Shown: positions 24,319 to 34,493, numbered from the stretch's first letter. The stretch: DNA of 64,000 bases from Phenylobacterium montanum (GCF_018135625.1 NZ_CP073078.1:3318501-3382500), one strand, 5' to 3'. Translations and numbers: made by a program. The notes: generated from the sequence alone by a model not told the origin.

Positions 24319-26837
24319 TCAGGGTTGCCTGAGCACAGGCGCGGGGCGGCGAGCCAGGGCGTGGGCGGCGGCGACTAGGCCGCCGGCGCCGGTCAGGCCC
24401 GCGGCGGCGGCGAGAAGGGCGGCGAGCCCGCCCCAGTCCATGCTCCAGCGGGCCTCGAACAGCTTGACCACTACCGGCCAGGCGGACGCCGCGCCAAGGG
24501 CCGCGCCGGCCAGGCCCGCCACCAGCCCCACCGCGCCATATTCCACCACATAGGCCAAAAGGATCTGCCGCCGGGCCGCGCCCAGCACCTTCAGAAGGGC
24601 CGCTTCGCGCGCCCGGGCCTGGGCGCCGGCGGCTATCGAGCCGGCCAGGACCAGGAGGCCGGCCAGGGCCGCGACCCCGGCGGCGGCGCGCACGGCCAGG
24701 GCCAGGCGGTCGAACAGGGCGGCGGCCGTCTCCAGCTGCTCGCGGACGCTGATCACATTGACCATGGGAAAGTCGCGCCCCAGGGACCGGGTCAAGGCCA
24801 GCTCGTGCGCCCGGTCCATGCGGGCGATAGCCACGCTGCGCAGCGGCGCGCCCTCCAGCGCATGGGGATTCAGGATCACCGCGAAATCGGGGCCGAAGCC
24901 GCCGAAGTCGACCTTGCGCAAGGCGCCGACCCTGGCCTCGATGTCCCGGCCCAGCACCTGCAGGGTCAGGCTGTCGCCGACCTTCAGCCCACCGGCAGCG
25001 GCGACATCGGCCGACATCGCCACCAGCGGCGGCCCGGCATAGTCCGCCGGCCACCAGCGGCCCTGGACCACGCCCGCGTCGCGGGGCTCCGGCCCGATCA
25101 CCGAAAGGCTGAGGTCGTTGTCATAGGCCCAGCGCTGGCTCTCGCGGATCGCCTTGCGGTCGACCGGTCGACCTTTCAGGCCGGTGATGCGGCCGGTGAC
25201 GAAGGGAAAGCGCTGATAGACGTCGGGATTCAGCGGCCCCATGCCCGCCGCCACCGCCCGGTCGAAGGCCTCGGCCCGGCCTTGCGGGATCTCGGTGAAC
25301 ACCACCGCCGGGGCCGACTTGGGCGCCACGGCGCGCACCTGGTCCAAGAGGCTCGACTGGATCAGCACCACGGCGCTGAGCAGGGCGACGGCGAGACCGA
25401 TGGCCGGGGTCGCGGTGCGGGCGGCCGAGCGGGGCCCGGCGAGATTGGCCAGGCCCAGACGCCAGGGGCCGCGGACCAGGCCCCGCAGCCGTCCCGCGCC
25501 CCAGACCGCCAACCGCCCCAGGGCCCAGAGCACGGCCAGGGAAACCGCCACCGCCCCGATCATACCCCCGGCCAGGGCCAGGTTGGGCGCCGTGGCCAGG
25601 GTCAGGCCCGCCAGGCCCAGCCCGGCCAGGACGGCGCCGACCGCCTCGGGCGTGAAGCCGACCCGCGACGCCAGGTCCTGGCGCAGCAGCGAAGCCGGTG
25701 AGGTCGCCCGGGCCCAGGCCAGGGGCTCGAGCGAAAAGGCGGCGGCGGCCAGGAGGCCGAACAGGCCCGCCTTGGCCAGGGGCAGGGGATAGATGGCGAA
25801 CAAGGCCGGGACCGGCAGCGAGTTCTGCACCACCGCCCCCAGTACCAGGGGAATCGCCGCCCCGACCACCAGGCCGATGCCGACGCCCAGGGCCGAAAGG
25901 GCGGCGATCTGGATCAGATAGACGGCGCGCGCCAGCGGCCCCTCGGCGCCCAGGGCCTTCAGCACCGCGATCGAGCCCTTGCGCGTCTCCAGATAGGCCT
26001 GCACGGCGCCGAACACGCCGAGCCCCCCGGCCAACAGCGAGGCCAGGCCGATGAAGCCGAGGAAATAGTCCAGCCGGTCGATCAGCTTGCGCGCGCCAGG
26101 CGCCGCGTCGCCGCGGTCGCGGATGCGCACCGGATCGCCGGGCAGGGCGGCGCGCAGGGCTTTGACGGCCTTGGCCGGGTCCTGGCCGGCCGGCAAGGCG
26201 ATGCGCGCCGTCTCGGCGTGCAGGGTCCCCGGACCCATGAAGGGGCTGGACTGTACGGCGGCGAGGCTGGTCAGCACCCGCGGCCCCAGCGCAAAACCGC
26301 GGCCCAGCCGGTCCGGCTCGCCCAGCAGCACCGCCCGGGCGACGAAGGTCTGGTCGCCGACCAGGAAACGGTCGCCGAGCTTCAGGTTCAGGCGTTGCAT
26401 CAGCGCCGGCTCGACCGCCGCGCCGGGACCCTCGGGCGAGACCGCCAGCGCCTGGGCCAGGCCTGGCGCGCCTTGCAATTGAACCTGGCCGGCCAGGGGA
26501 TAGCCGGGGCTCACCCCGCGGATCTCGACCAGCCGCCGCTCGCCGCCAGGGGCGGTGGCCATGGCCTCGCCGCCGGCGGCATAGACCACCTGGCCGAGCC
26601 GGGCGAAGGCGGCTCGCTCGGCGGGGGTGAAGTTGCGCTGCTGCACCGAGACGGCGACGTCGCCGCCCAGGATCTCCCGCGCCTGCGAGGCCAGGCCCCG
26701 GCGGAAGGCCTCGGCCGTCGAGCTCGCCGCCGCGATCGCAGTCACCCCGACCGCGAGGCAGGCGAGGAAGATGCGAAATCCGCGCACGCCCCCGCGCAGC
26801 TCACGACCGGCGAAGCGGAAGGCGAGACCGAGCGAAC

Positions 26838-26841
<4 letters not shown>
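24319..26841 (-). CDS. ABC transporter permease, FtsX/MacB type (YbbP-like)
   Basis: Large permease of 840 residues with FtsX-like membrane domains. One hydrophobic segment lies near residues 18-40, a large periplasmic MacB-type domain follows (about 45-250), then clustered helices (255-480), a second periplasmic domain and three final helices. This two-repeat architecture matches YbbP and its relatives. It overlaps the ATPase gene by four bases (ATGA), and the pair is divergent from a tesA-like gene, as ybbA-ybbP is next to tesA in E. coli. The transported substrate, possibly a lipid or lipoprotein-like molecule, is unknown. Confidence 0.88.
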
Positions 26842-27533
<692 letters not shown>

Positions 27534-27580
27534 GCGCTTTCGGTTGAGCTCCGGGGTCGATCCCTACATAAGCCGTAGCG

Positions 27581-28234
27581 ATGGAATTCAAACCCGAAAC
27601 CCGCCTGACCCGGCGCGAAGGGCTGATCGGCCTCGCCGCCGCCCTGGCCGCAGGCAGCGGCGCCCGTGCGGCAGGTTCGGCGCCGGTGGTCACCATCCTG
27701 GGCGACTCCATCACCGCGGGCCTCGGCCTGCCCGCCGCCGACGCCTTGCCGGCCCAGCTCTCGGCCGCCCTGGCGCGGATCGGCAGCCCGGCCCAGGTGC
27801 GCGGGGCCGCCGTCTCGGGCGACACCACCGCCGACGCCCTGGCGCGGGTGGATTTCAGTGTCCAAGGCGACACCCGCCTGTGCCTAGTGGCCCTGGGCGG
27901 CAATGACCTGTTGCAAGGCGTCGAGCCGCGCGCCGTCGCCGCCAACCTGACCGCCATCGTCCGGCGACTGAAGGCGCGGCGGATCGCCGTAGTGCTGGCC
28001 GGCATGCGCGCGCCGGCCGGCATCGGCTCGGCCTATGCCCGCGAGTTCAACGCGATCTACGCCCAGGTGGCCAAGGCCGAGGCGGTGCGGTTCTATCCCT
28101 TCCTGCTGGAGGGCGTGGCGGCCGATCCCCGGCTGAACCAGGCCGATTCCATCCACCCCAACGCCGCCGGGGTCAAAATCATCGCCTGGAAGCTGGCCCC
28201 CGTGCTGGCGCGGGCTCTCAAGGCCGGCCGCTGA
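27581..28234 (+). CDS. arylesterase / TesA-type GDSL lysophospholipase
   Basis: GDSL (SGNH) hydrolase of 217 residues. Block I is ILGDSITAGLGL with the nucleophilic Ser, block III is LGGNDLL, and block V is DSIHPNAAG with Asp and His, as in E. coli TesA (thioesterase I/lysophospholipase L1). The first 33 residues, with TRREGLIGLAAALAAGSGARA, form a signal sequence with a twin-arginine-like start, so it acts in the periplasm. Position next to the ybbA-like gene is conserved in many proteobacteria. Natural substrates are uncertain. Confidence 0.9.
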   Translation: MEFKPETRLTRREGLIGLAAALAAGSGARAAGSAPVVTILGDSITAGLGLPAADALPAQLSAALARIGSPAQVRGAAVSGDTTADALARVDFSVQGDTRLCLVALGGNDLLQGVEPRAVAANLTAIVRRLKARRIAVVLAGMRAPAGIGSAYAREFNAIYAQVAKAEAVRFYPFLLEGVAADPRLNQADSIHPNAAGVKIIAWKLAPVLARALKAGR

Positions 28235-28275
28235 GCCGGTTGCAAGCCGGGGGGTCGCCCCCAACCTTTAAATCC

Positions 28276-28818
28276 ATGATCCGTCTGTTCGCCGCCCTTC
28301 CCATCCCGCCCGAGATCGCCGAGGGCCTGGTCCGCCGCCAGCACGGCCTGACCGAGGCCCGCTGGAGCCCGGCGGAAAACCTGCACATCACCCTGCGCTT
28401 CGCCGGCGACGTGGCCGAGACCACGGCCGAGGACCTCGACAGCGAGCTGTCGCGGGTCGCAGCCGAGCCGTTCGACCTGAGCCTGGAGGGCGTCGGCGCC
28501 TTCGGCGAGGGCCGCGACATCCACGCCATCTGGGCCGGGGTGGCGGAAAGCCCAGCGTTGAAGCGCTTGGCCCAGTCCTGCGAGAGCGCGGCCCGCCGCG
28601 CGGGCCTCGCCGCCGACACCCGCGCATACCGCCCGCACGTGACCCTGGCCTACCTGCGCCGGCCAGACCCGGCCCTGGGCGCAGCCTGGATCCAGTCCAA
28701 CAACCTCCTGAAATCGCCGACCTTCCGCATCGACCGCTTCGGCCTCTATTCCAGCCACGCGACCAAGGGGGGCTCGCGCTACCAGCTCGAGCGGCTCTAC
28801 GGCCTGGGCGGGAACTGA
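28276..28818 (+). CDS. thpR: RNA 2',3'-cyclic phosphodiesterase (2'-5' RNA ligase family)
   Basis: Two-histidine phosphoesterase of 180 residues. The two HxTx motifs, LHITLRF and PHVTLAY, are about 85 residues apart and form the catalytic centre; the N-terminal RLFAALPIPPEI is typical of ThpR. The enzyme hydrolyses 2',3'-cyclic phosphate RNA ends and can act as a 2'-5' ligase in vitro. The ATG at 28276 matches the family's start; the open frame to 28240 is not needed. It follows the arylesterase gene by 41 bases on the same strand. Confidence 0.92.
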   Translation: MIRLFAALPIPPEIAEGLVRRQHGLTEARWSPAENLHITLRFAGDVAETTAEDLDSELSRVAAEPFDLSLEGVGAFGEGRDIHAIWAGVAESPALKRLAQSCESAARRAGLAADTRAYRPHVTLAYLRRPDPALGAAWIQSNNLLKSPTFRIDRFGLYSSHATKGGSRYQLERLYGLGGN

Positions 28819-28891
28819 ACCCCGGGTGGGCGCGGATATAGCGGCTGGCGGGATTTCGCGGCCGTTCGGGAACCGAACCGTGGCCATAGTC

Positions 28892-28906
28892 TTAATAGAT
28901 GGTTAA
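28892..28906. promoter_or_regulatory. CtrA-type box upstream of opgG
   Basis: TTAA, seven bases, TTAA at 28892-28906, exactly the spacing of the CtrA recognition sequence of Caulobacter. It lies 57 bases before the proposed opgG start codon, a usual place for CtrA boxes that overlap the -35 region. Binding is inferred from pattern only. Confidence 0.5.
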
Positions 28907-28962
28907 GAAACCGGGCCTGGCGCGGCGCCGGCGCTTTTGTTTGTCCCCGGAGGACCTCACCC

Positions 28963-30531
28963 CTGGTCAACGCGACGCGGCGATCCGCCCTGGCCGGCCT
29001 TGCGAGCCTCGCGCTCGCCCCGAGCTGGAGCCTTGCGGCGGCCGCCGGCGGCGGGTTGCGCCTGGGCTCGCCTGCGCCCTTCTCCTTCGAACGCTTGAAA
29101 GCTCGCGCCGCCGAGTTGGCGCGCCGTCCTTTCGCGCCGACGCCGGCCCCGCCGCGAAACCTGGTCGAGGCGGTGGACTACGACGCCTTCGGGGCGGTGC
29201 GCTATCGGCCGGATGCCGGCCTGTGGGCCGACCCGCCGAGCGACGCCACGGTACGCTTCTTCCACATGGGCCGCGCCGCGACCCAGCCGGTCGCCATGCA
29301 CGTGGTCGAGGGCGGCCAGGCGCGGCAGGTGATCTATGCCGAGAACCTGTTCGACGCCCCCGCCGACTCGCCGGCGCGCAAGCTCGGCCCCCGCGCGGGC
29401 TTCGCCGGCTTTCGGGCGATGAACCCGGACCAGCAGGGCGACTGGATCGCCTATCTGGGCGCCTCCTATTTCCGCTCCGCCGACCCGTTCAATCAGTACG
29501 GGCTCTCGGCCCGGGGCCTGGCGATCGACACCGCCATAGACGGGGCGGAGGAATTCCCGAGCTTCACCGCCTTCTGGCTGGAGAAGGACGCTCAAGGCCG
29601 CCTGCTGGTCCACGCCCTCCTGAACGGGCCGAGCTGCACCGGCGCCTTCCGCATCCTGCACGACCGTCCGGCCAAGGGCGGCCTGCCGGGCCTTACCCAG
29701 ACCATCCAGGTCCAGCTGAATTTCCGCAAGGCGGTGACGCGCCTGGGCCTCGCCCCGCTGACCAGCATGTACTGGTACGGCCAGAGCGATCGCACGCCCA
29801 CCGATGACTGGCGGCCGCAGATCCATGACAGCGACGGCCTTTCCATCTGGACCGGCGCCGGCGAGCGTCTCTGGCGGCCCCTGGCCAATCCGCCGCGGGT
29901 CACCACCAATCTCTTCTTCGACAAGGGCCCGCGCGGTTTCGGCCTGATGCAGCGCGATCGCCAGTTCCAGGACTATCAGGACGACGGGGTGTTCTATGAA
30001 AAGCGGCCCAGCGTCTGGGTCGAGCCCGTGGGCGACTGGGGCGAAGGGTCGGTGCAGCTGGTGCAGATCCCCACCACTGGCGAAACCGACGACAACATTG
30101 TCGCGTTCTGGACCCCGTCGGCCCCGGTCCACGCCGCAAGCCGGCTCGACTACGGCTATCGCCTGCTCTGGACCGGCGAGGAACCGGGCCCTTTCGGCGT
30201 GGCCCGCGTGGTGGCCACCCGGCAGGGCCGCAGCGGTCGCCCCGGCCTTCCGGCGATCCCTGGCCGGCGCAAGTTCGTGATCGACTTCGAGGGGTCCGGA
30301 TTGGCCGGCCTGGACCGCTCCAGCGGGGTTCAGCCGGTGGTCGAGGCGCGCCCCGGCCGCATCGTCGATCCGGTCGCCTACCCTGTGGTGGGAACCCCGC
30401 GCTGGCGCCTGGCGTTCGACGCGGAGACGACCGGTCTTGCCTCGGGTGCGGCTGTTGAATTGCGGGCGTATCTGAGGCGCGGCTCGGCCGCCCTAACGGA
30501 AACCTGGTCGTATCAGGCGTTCGCCGCATGA
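28963..30531 (+). CDS. opgG: glucan biosynthesis protein OpgG/MdoG, periplasmic
   Basis: Periplasmic enzyme of osmoregulated periplasmic glucan synthesis, about 522 residues from the CTG at 28963. Family features are FSFERLKARAAELA, the RPDAGLWAD block, GLAIDTA, FPSFTAFWLEK, SMYWYGQSDR and DGLSIWTGAGERLWRPL. There is no ATG, GTG or TTG before TTG 29056, but that start would remove the signal peptide. Upstream in frame is a typical export signal (NATRRSALAGLASLALAPS), and GGAGG at 28949-28953 is nine bases before a CTG. CTG is therefore the best start, or an ATG/GTG has been lost. It pairs with opgH downstream. Confidence 0.88.
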   Translation: MVNATRRSALAGLASLALAPSWSLAAAAGGGLRLGSPAPFSFERLKARAAELARRPFAPTPAPPRNLVEAVDYDAFGAVRYRPDAGLWADPPSDATVRFFHMGRAATQPVAMHVVEGGQARQVIYAENLFDAPADSPARKLGPRAGFAGFRAMNPDQQGDWIAYLGASYFRSADPFNQYGLSARGLAIDTAIDGAEEFPSFTAFWLEKDAQGRLLVHALLNGPSCTGAFRILHDRPAKGGLPGLTQTIQVQLNFRKAVTRLGLAPLTSMYWYGQSDRTPTDDWRPQIHDSDGLSIWTGAGERLWRPLANPPRVTTNLFFDKGPRGFGLMQRDRQFQDYQDDGVFYEKRPSVWVEPVGDWGEGSVQLVQIPTTGETDDNIVAFWTPSAPVHAASRLDYGYRLLWTGEEPGPFGVARVVATRQGRSGRPGLPAIPGRRKFVIDFEGSGLAGLDRSSGVQPVVEARPGRIVDPVAYPVVGTPRWRLAFDAETTGLASGAAVELRAYLRRGSAALTETWSYQAFAA

Positions 30532-30683
30532 CGTTGCTCGCTTTCGGATCCGCGGCGCCGCGTTTTGGTGTTCACAACGCCGTGATTCCGCCGCAGACAG
30601 GGACGATGCTCGCGGCTGCGAATTCGTCCGTGCCCGCCGCTTCGCCGCCGTTCGCCCTCCACGCTCGCGAGTATTGTGTATGA
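30528..30683 (+). CDS. 51-codon ORF linking opgG and opgH (candidate coupling ORF)
   Basis: Its ATG overlaps the opgG stop (ATGA, 30528-30531) and its TGA overlaps the opgH ATG (ATGA, 30680-30683), so ribosomes could pass from opgG through it into opgH. The 51-residue product starts MTLLAFGSAAPRFGVHN, is rich in Ala, Pro and Ser, and resembles nothing I know. It contains no clear domain or membrane helix. The double ATGA geometry is the only support, and chance remains possible. If not translated, opgG and opgH are separated by a 148-base spacer. Confidence 0.35.
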   Translation: MTLLAFGSAAPRFGVHNAVIPPQTGTMLAAANSSVPAASPPFALHAREYCV

Positions 30684-32635
30684 ACGCCTCCGTCCGACGG
30701 CCCCTGGCCTTCGCCCCCCTCAGCGTGTGCGACCCGATCGTCGCCGACCTGCCGGAGGCCGCGCCGATCGACATGCCCGTGCAATCCCTTTGGGAATCGG
30801 CGCGCCGGCGCCGGCGCATGGCTCCGGGCACGGCCCAGGGCTGGCGCGTCGCGGCCCTGTCGGCGATCACCCTGGCCATGACCGTGCCCGCGACGGCTGT
30901 CCTGGCCTCGGGTCTGAGGGTCGACGGGCTGAGCGTGCTGGATTTCGCGCTTCTGGTCGTGTTCGCCCTGCTGTTCGCCTGGACGACCTTCGCCTTCGTC
31001 AGCGCCGCTGTGGGCCTGATCGCCGTCGAGGAAGAAGCCGAGGACTGCCTCGACCCGGCCGAGCCGGTTCCGACCCTCGCCAGCCGCACGGCGGTGCTGG
31101 TCCCGGTCTATAACGAAGACCCCAGGTCCGTGTTCGTGCGGTTGAGAGCGATCGCCGCCTCGATCGCCGAGACCGGCCAGGCCCACGCCTTCGCCCTGTT
31201 CGTGCTGAGCGACACCACCAAGGCCGAGATCCGCGTCGCCGAACAGGCCGCCTTTCGCCGCTTCAAGGGCAGCGGGACCGGCGTCGAGGCCTATTATCGC
31301 CACCGGCCCGAGAACATCGACCGCAAGGCCGGCAATATCGCCGACTGGGTCAGGGTGTTCGGTGGGGCCTACGAGCAGATGGTGGTGCTGGACGCCGACA
31401 GCCTGATGAGCGGCGAGACTCTGGTGCGGCTGGCCGGCGCCATGGAGCGCAACCACCGCCTGGGCCTGATCCAGACCCTGCCGACCCTGGTCAACCTGAC
31501 CAGCCTGTTCGCCCGGGCGCAGCAGTTCGCCAGCCGCCTCTATGGCCCCATGCTGGCGCGCGGGACCGCCTGGTGGTCGGGGCCGCAGGGCAACTACTGG
31601 GGCCACAACGCCATCCTTCGGGTGAAGGCCTTCGCCGATCAGGCCGGCCTGCCACATCTGGCCGGCCGTCGCCCCTTCGGCGGTCACATCATGAGCCACG
31701 ACTTCGTCGAGGCCGCCCTGATGCGCCGCGCCGGCTGGGAGGTGCGCATGGCCACCAAGCTCGGCGGCTCCTACGAAGAATCACCGCCGACCCTGGCCGA
31801 TCTGATGGCCCGCGACCGGCGCTGGTGCCAGGGCAACCTCCAGCATGCCCTGGTGGTGCCGGCGCGCGGCCTGCACTGGGTCAGCCGCCTGCACCTGGTG
31901 CGCGGCTTCTGCGCCTATCTGACTTCGCCCCTGTGGCTGGCCCTTCTGGTGATTGGTGCGATCCTGTCCGTGGCGCCGAAACTGGGCGCCTATCAGGCCG
32001 CGAACGCGACCGCCGCCGACCTGAACCATCGCTCGGCCGCGCTCACAGCCGTGTTCGCCATCTCCATGGGTATGGTGTTGGCGCCCAAACTGATGGCCTT
32101 CGGCGTGGCCATGGTCCGCCGTGAGACGCGCGTGGCCTTCGGTGGTCTCCGCCGCGCCCTGATGAGCCTCTTGGCCGAGATCGGACTTTCGGCCCTGATC
32201 GCTCCGATCATGATGCTGAGCCAGACCCGCGCCCTGGCCGACATTTTCCTCGGCCGCGACTCCGGCTGGTCGGCCCAGACCCGCAAGGAGGGCGCATTGT
32301 CCTTCAGAGAGGCGACCCGCCGCCACCGGGTCGACACCCTGTTCGGTCTGGTGCTTGCGGCGGCCAGCCTTTCGGCCTCGCTGGCGACCTTCCTCTGGCT
32401 CTCGCCCGTGATCCTGGGCCTGCTCTCGGCCATTCCGCTCGCGGTCCTGACCTCGCGCCAGGACCTGGGGCTGAAAGCCCTGCGCGCCGGCCTGTTCCTG
32501 ATCCCCGAGGAGCGCGCGCCGCCGCCCCTGATCCGACATGTCAGCGCCCTGATGGCGTGGCCATCGGATTTCAGCTTCGACGCCGCATCGGCCTGGCTGA
32601 TCAGCGGCGGCAAGGTCGAACCGATGTTCGGCTAA
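30680..32635 (+). CDS. opgH: glucans biosynthesis glucosyltransferase OpgH/MdoH
   Basis: Inner-membrane family 2 glycosyltransferase of 651 residues that builds the beta-1,2 glucan backbone from UDP-glucose and helps export it to the periplasm, where OpgG acts. Two hydrophobic segments precede the catalytic domain. In that domain VPVYNEDP, the metal-binding VLDADSLMSG, GHIMSHDFVEAALMRRAGW, and the R-x-RW motif in DRRWCQGNLQH are visible. Several membrane helices follow. The ATG at 30680 is preferred. The 3' end overlaps the convergent epimerase gene by four bases. An upstream CtrA box suggests cell-cycle control of the operon. Confidence 0.93.
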   Translation: MNASVRRPLAFAPLSVCDPIVADLPEAAPIDMPVQSLWESARRRRRMAPGTAQGWRVAALSAITLAMTVPATAVLASGLRVDGLSVLDFALLVVFALLFAWTTFAFVSAAVGLIAVEEEAEDCLDPAEPVPTLASRTAVLVPVYNEDPRSVFVRLRAIAASIAETGQAHAFALFVLSDTTKAEIRVAEQAAFRRFKGSGTGVEAYYRHRPENIDRKAGNIADWVRVFGGAYEQMVVLDADSLMSGETLVRLAGAMERNHRLGLIQTLPTLVNLTSLFARAQQFASRLYGPMLARGTAWWSGPQGNYWGHNAILRVKAFADQAGLPHLAGRRPFGGHIMSHDFVEAALMRRAGWEVRMATKLGGSYEESPPTLADLMARDRRWCQGNLQHALVVPARGLHWVSRLHLVRGFCAYLTSPLWLALLVIGAILSVAPKLGAYQAANATAADLNHRSAALTAVFAISMGMVLAPKLMAFGVAMVRRETRVAFGGLRRALMSLLAEIGLSALIAPIMMLSQTRALADIFLGRDSGWSAQTRKEGALSFREATRRHRVDTLFGLVLAAASLSASLATFLWLSPVILGLLSAIPLAVLTSRQDLGLKALRAGLFLIPEERAPPPLIRHVSALMAWPSDFSFDAASAWLISGGKVEPMFG

Positions 32636-33549
32636 TCCTGCCGCGCCTTCAGCTCCGCGAGCAGTTCGCCGAAGCCGGTCTTGCACACGAACCCCAGGCG
32701 CTCGGCCGCGCGGCTCGGGTCATAGACCCGGTCGATCGAGGCGAACATGGTCCAGCCCAGGCGGTTATAGATCTCGCGATAGCCAGGAAAATAGCGCTCG
32801 ACCACGGCGGGCGCGTCGCGGATCAGGTCCTCGGCGTCGTCCGGTGAGAACGGCGGCCGGGCCGAGATGATGAAGATGTCAAAGCCGAGCTCGGGCGCCT
32901 TGTCCAGCGCCGCCACATGGGCCTCGGCCGCGTCCGCCTGGGTCAGGCGGCGATAGAGCAACTCGTTGGCCTTGGTATTGGCGTCGGACTGCTCGATCGC
33001 ATGGGCCATGTCGTCGGCCTCGGGAAAAAAGCGGCTGGTGCGCAGCACCACCACCGGCAGGCCGGTCTGCAGGTTCACGACCCGGCACAGGCTCTCGGCC
33101 GCCAGCTTGGTCGCGCCATAGATGTTGCGCGGCTCGCAAAGCGCCGCCTCGGTCAGCCAGACCGCCTCGCGCGCGCCTCCCCTGGCTCCCTCGCGGATCG
33201 CCTGGGTGATCATCAGCGAGGTGGTCGAGGTGAAGACAAACCGCTCCACCCCCTGGTCGGCTGCCTCTTCCAGGAGGTTCAGGGTCCCGGTGACATTGAC
33301 GTCGATGAAGGTCTGGCGCCCGTGGCGGGCCATGTCCGGCTGGTGCACGGCGCCGGAATGGATCACCGCCTGGACCTTGTGATCCCCGATCGCCTGGCGC
33401 ACCAGGGCCCGGTCAGCGACCGAACCGACGATCGCCGTGCGTTCGGACGGGACCGGGTCGAGGCCGATCACCTCATGACCTAAGGCGACGAGTCGCGGCG
33501 CCAGGCTTTCGCCCAGCCAGCCGGAGGAGCCGGTCAGAAGGATGCGCAT
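32632..33549 (-). CDS. NAD-dependent epimerase/dehydratase family protein
   Basis: Extended short-chain dehydrogenase of 305 residues. The nucleotide-binding turn is GSSGWLG near residue 8 (LLTGSSGWLG), the middle Thr/Ser and the catalytic pair are in FVFTSTTSL and YGATK, and the C-terminal half binds the substrate. Similarity to UDP-glucose epimerase-type enzymes is general; the sugar nucleotide or other substrate is not identifiable. The ATG at 33549 starts directly at the Rossmann fold; the longer frame runs antisense to no gene but has no support. It follows the YjbQ gene on the same strand. Confidence 0.85.
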   Translation of the reverse strand: MRILLTGSSGWLGESLAPRLVALGHEVIGLDPVPSERTAIVGSVADRALVRQAIGDHKVQAVIHSGAVHQPDMARHGRQTFIDVNVTGTLNLLEEAADQGVERFVFTSTTSLMITQAIREGARGGAREAVWLTEAALCEPRNIYGATKLAAESLCRVVNLQTGLPVVVLRTSRFFPEADDMAHAIEQSDANTKANELLYRRLTQADAAEAHVAALDKAPELGFDIFIISARPPFSPDDAEDLIRDAPAVVERYFPGYREIYNRLGWTMFASIDRVYDPSRAAERLGFVCKTGFGELLAELKARQD

Positions 33550-33595
33550 GAGGCCACAACTCCGAATCGCCGCAGGAACGGCGAAGATAGGGAGA

Positions 33596-34018
33596 TCAGG
33601 GCTCGAACCCCAGATGCAGGGCCACTTCGCGCCGATGCGGGCGGCGGCGGTGCTCGAACAGGTAGATCCCTTGCCAGGTCCCCAGCGCCAGGCGTCCATC
33701 GATCAGCGGGACGACCAGATGCACGCCTGTCAGGGCGGCGCGCAGGTGCGCCGGCATGTCGTCCGGGCCTTCGTCGTCATGGGCGTAGCGGCCGGGCGCT
33801 TCGGGCGCGATCGCCTCGAAGAAAGCTTCCAGATCGCCCCGCACCTCCGGTGCAGCGTTCTCCTGGATCAGCAGCGAGGCCGAGGTGTGGCGACAGAACA
33901 GGGTCAGAAGGCCGGTTCGCGCGCCCTGGCGGCGGACCCACTCGGCGACGGGGCGCGTAATTTCCAAAAGACCGCGGCCCGGCGTGTCGAAGGAAATGAT
34001 CTCTGCGGCGTGGGGCAT
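33596..34018 (-). CDS. YjbQ family protein (secondary thiamine-phosphate synthase-like)
   Basis: Small protein of 140 residues of the UPF0047/YjbQ family. Family signatures are GLLTLFCRHTSASLLIQENAAPEVRGDLEAFF and the C-terminal LALGTWQGIYLFEHRRRPHRRE. YjbQ proteins form trimers with a metal-binding His site and show weak thiamine-phosphate synthase activity in vitro; the physiological role is open. It lies about 50 bases after the GFA protein gene and 46 bases before the epimerase gene, all on the minus strand. Confidence 0.88.
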   Translation of the reverse strand: MPHAAEIISFDTPGRGLLEITRPVAEWVRRQGARTGLLTLFCRHTSASLLIQENAAPEVRGDLEAFFEAIAPEAPGRYAHDDEGPDDMPAHLRAALTGVHLVVPLIDGRLALGTWQGIYLFEHRRRPHRREVALHLGFEP

Positions 34019-34070
34019 GGGAAAGCCATATCAGCTTCAAAGCCCTCACGGCGCGCGGATGTTCCGTCGC

Positions 34071-34493
34071 CTATTCCGGCACGGCCTCGCCCGAGCCGCC
34101 GAATTCGGCCGGGAAATCCCTCAGCTTGGGCAGGCCGTCCTTCATCGGCAGCACGGTCTCGGCATAGTTGACGTGCACCCCCGGCTTGAAGTCGAGCCCA
34201 GGCAGGGTGGCCGTGAATACGTCGATCAGGCCCAGCGGCGGGTGGTTGGTCATCAGATGCCCGCCGCACTTGGCGCAATACTGCCGCTGGCTGAGGTCGG
34301 TCTTCTGGAATGTCGCCAGGTGCTCGGCCCCCTTGGTCACCTTGATTGACTCCGGCTTCCACAGGCTGAAGGCGTTGACCGGCCCGCCGGACCAGGATCG
34401 GCACGAGCGGCAATGGCAATAGCCCATCGCCTCCGGCTCGCCCGTCGCCTGAAGTTCGACCGCGCCGCAAAAGCAGTTCCCGACATAGGCCAT
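34071..34493 (-). CDS. GFA (glutathione-dependent formaldehyde-activating) family protein
   Basis: Zinc-binding protein of 140 residues with the GFA fold. The cysteine pattern is intact: NCFCGAVELQ near residue 6, YCHCRSCRSWSG near 26, and QYCAKCGGHL near 71. The prototype Gfa of Paracoccus was proposed to speed glutathione-formaldehyde adduct formation, but most family members have unknown roles, so this is a fold assignment only. Neighbours are a GNAT acetyltransferase gene upstream and the YjbQ gene downstream. Confidence 0.85.
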   Translation of the reverse strand: MAYVGNCFCGAVELQATGEPEAMGYCHCRSCRSWSGGPVNAFSLWKPESIKVTKGAEHLATFQKTDLSQRQYCAKCGGHLMTNHPPLGLIDVFTATLPGLDFKPGVHVNYAETVLPMKDGLPKLRDFPAEFGGSGEAVPE

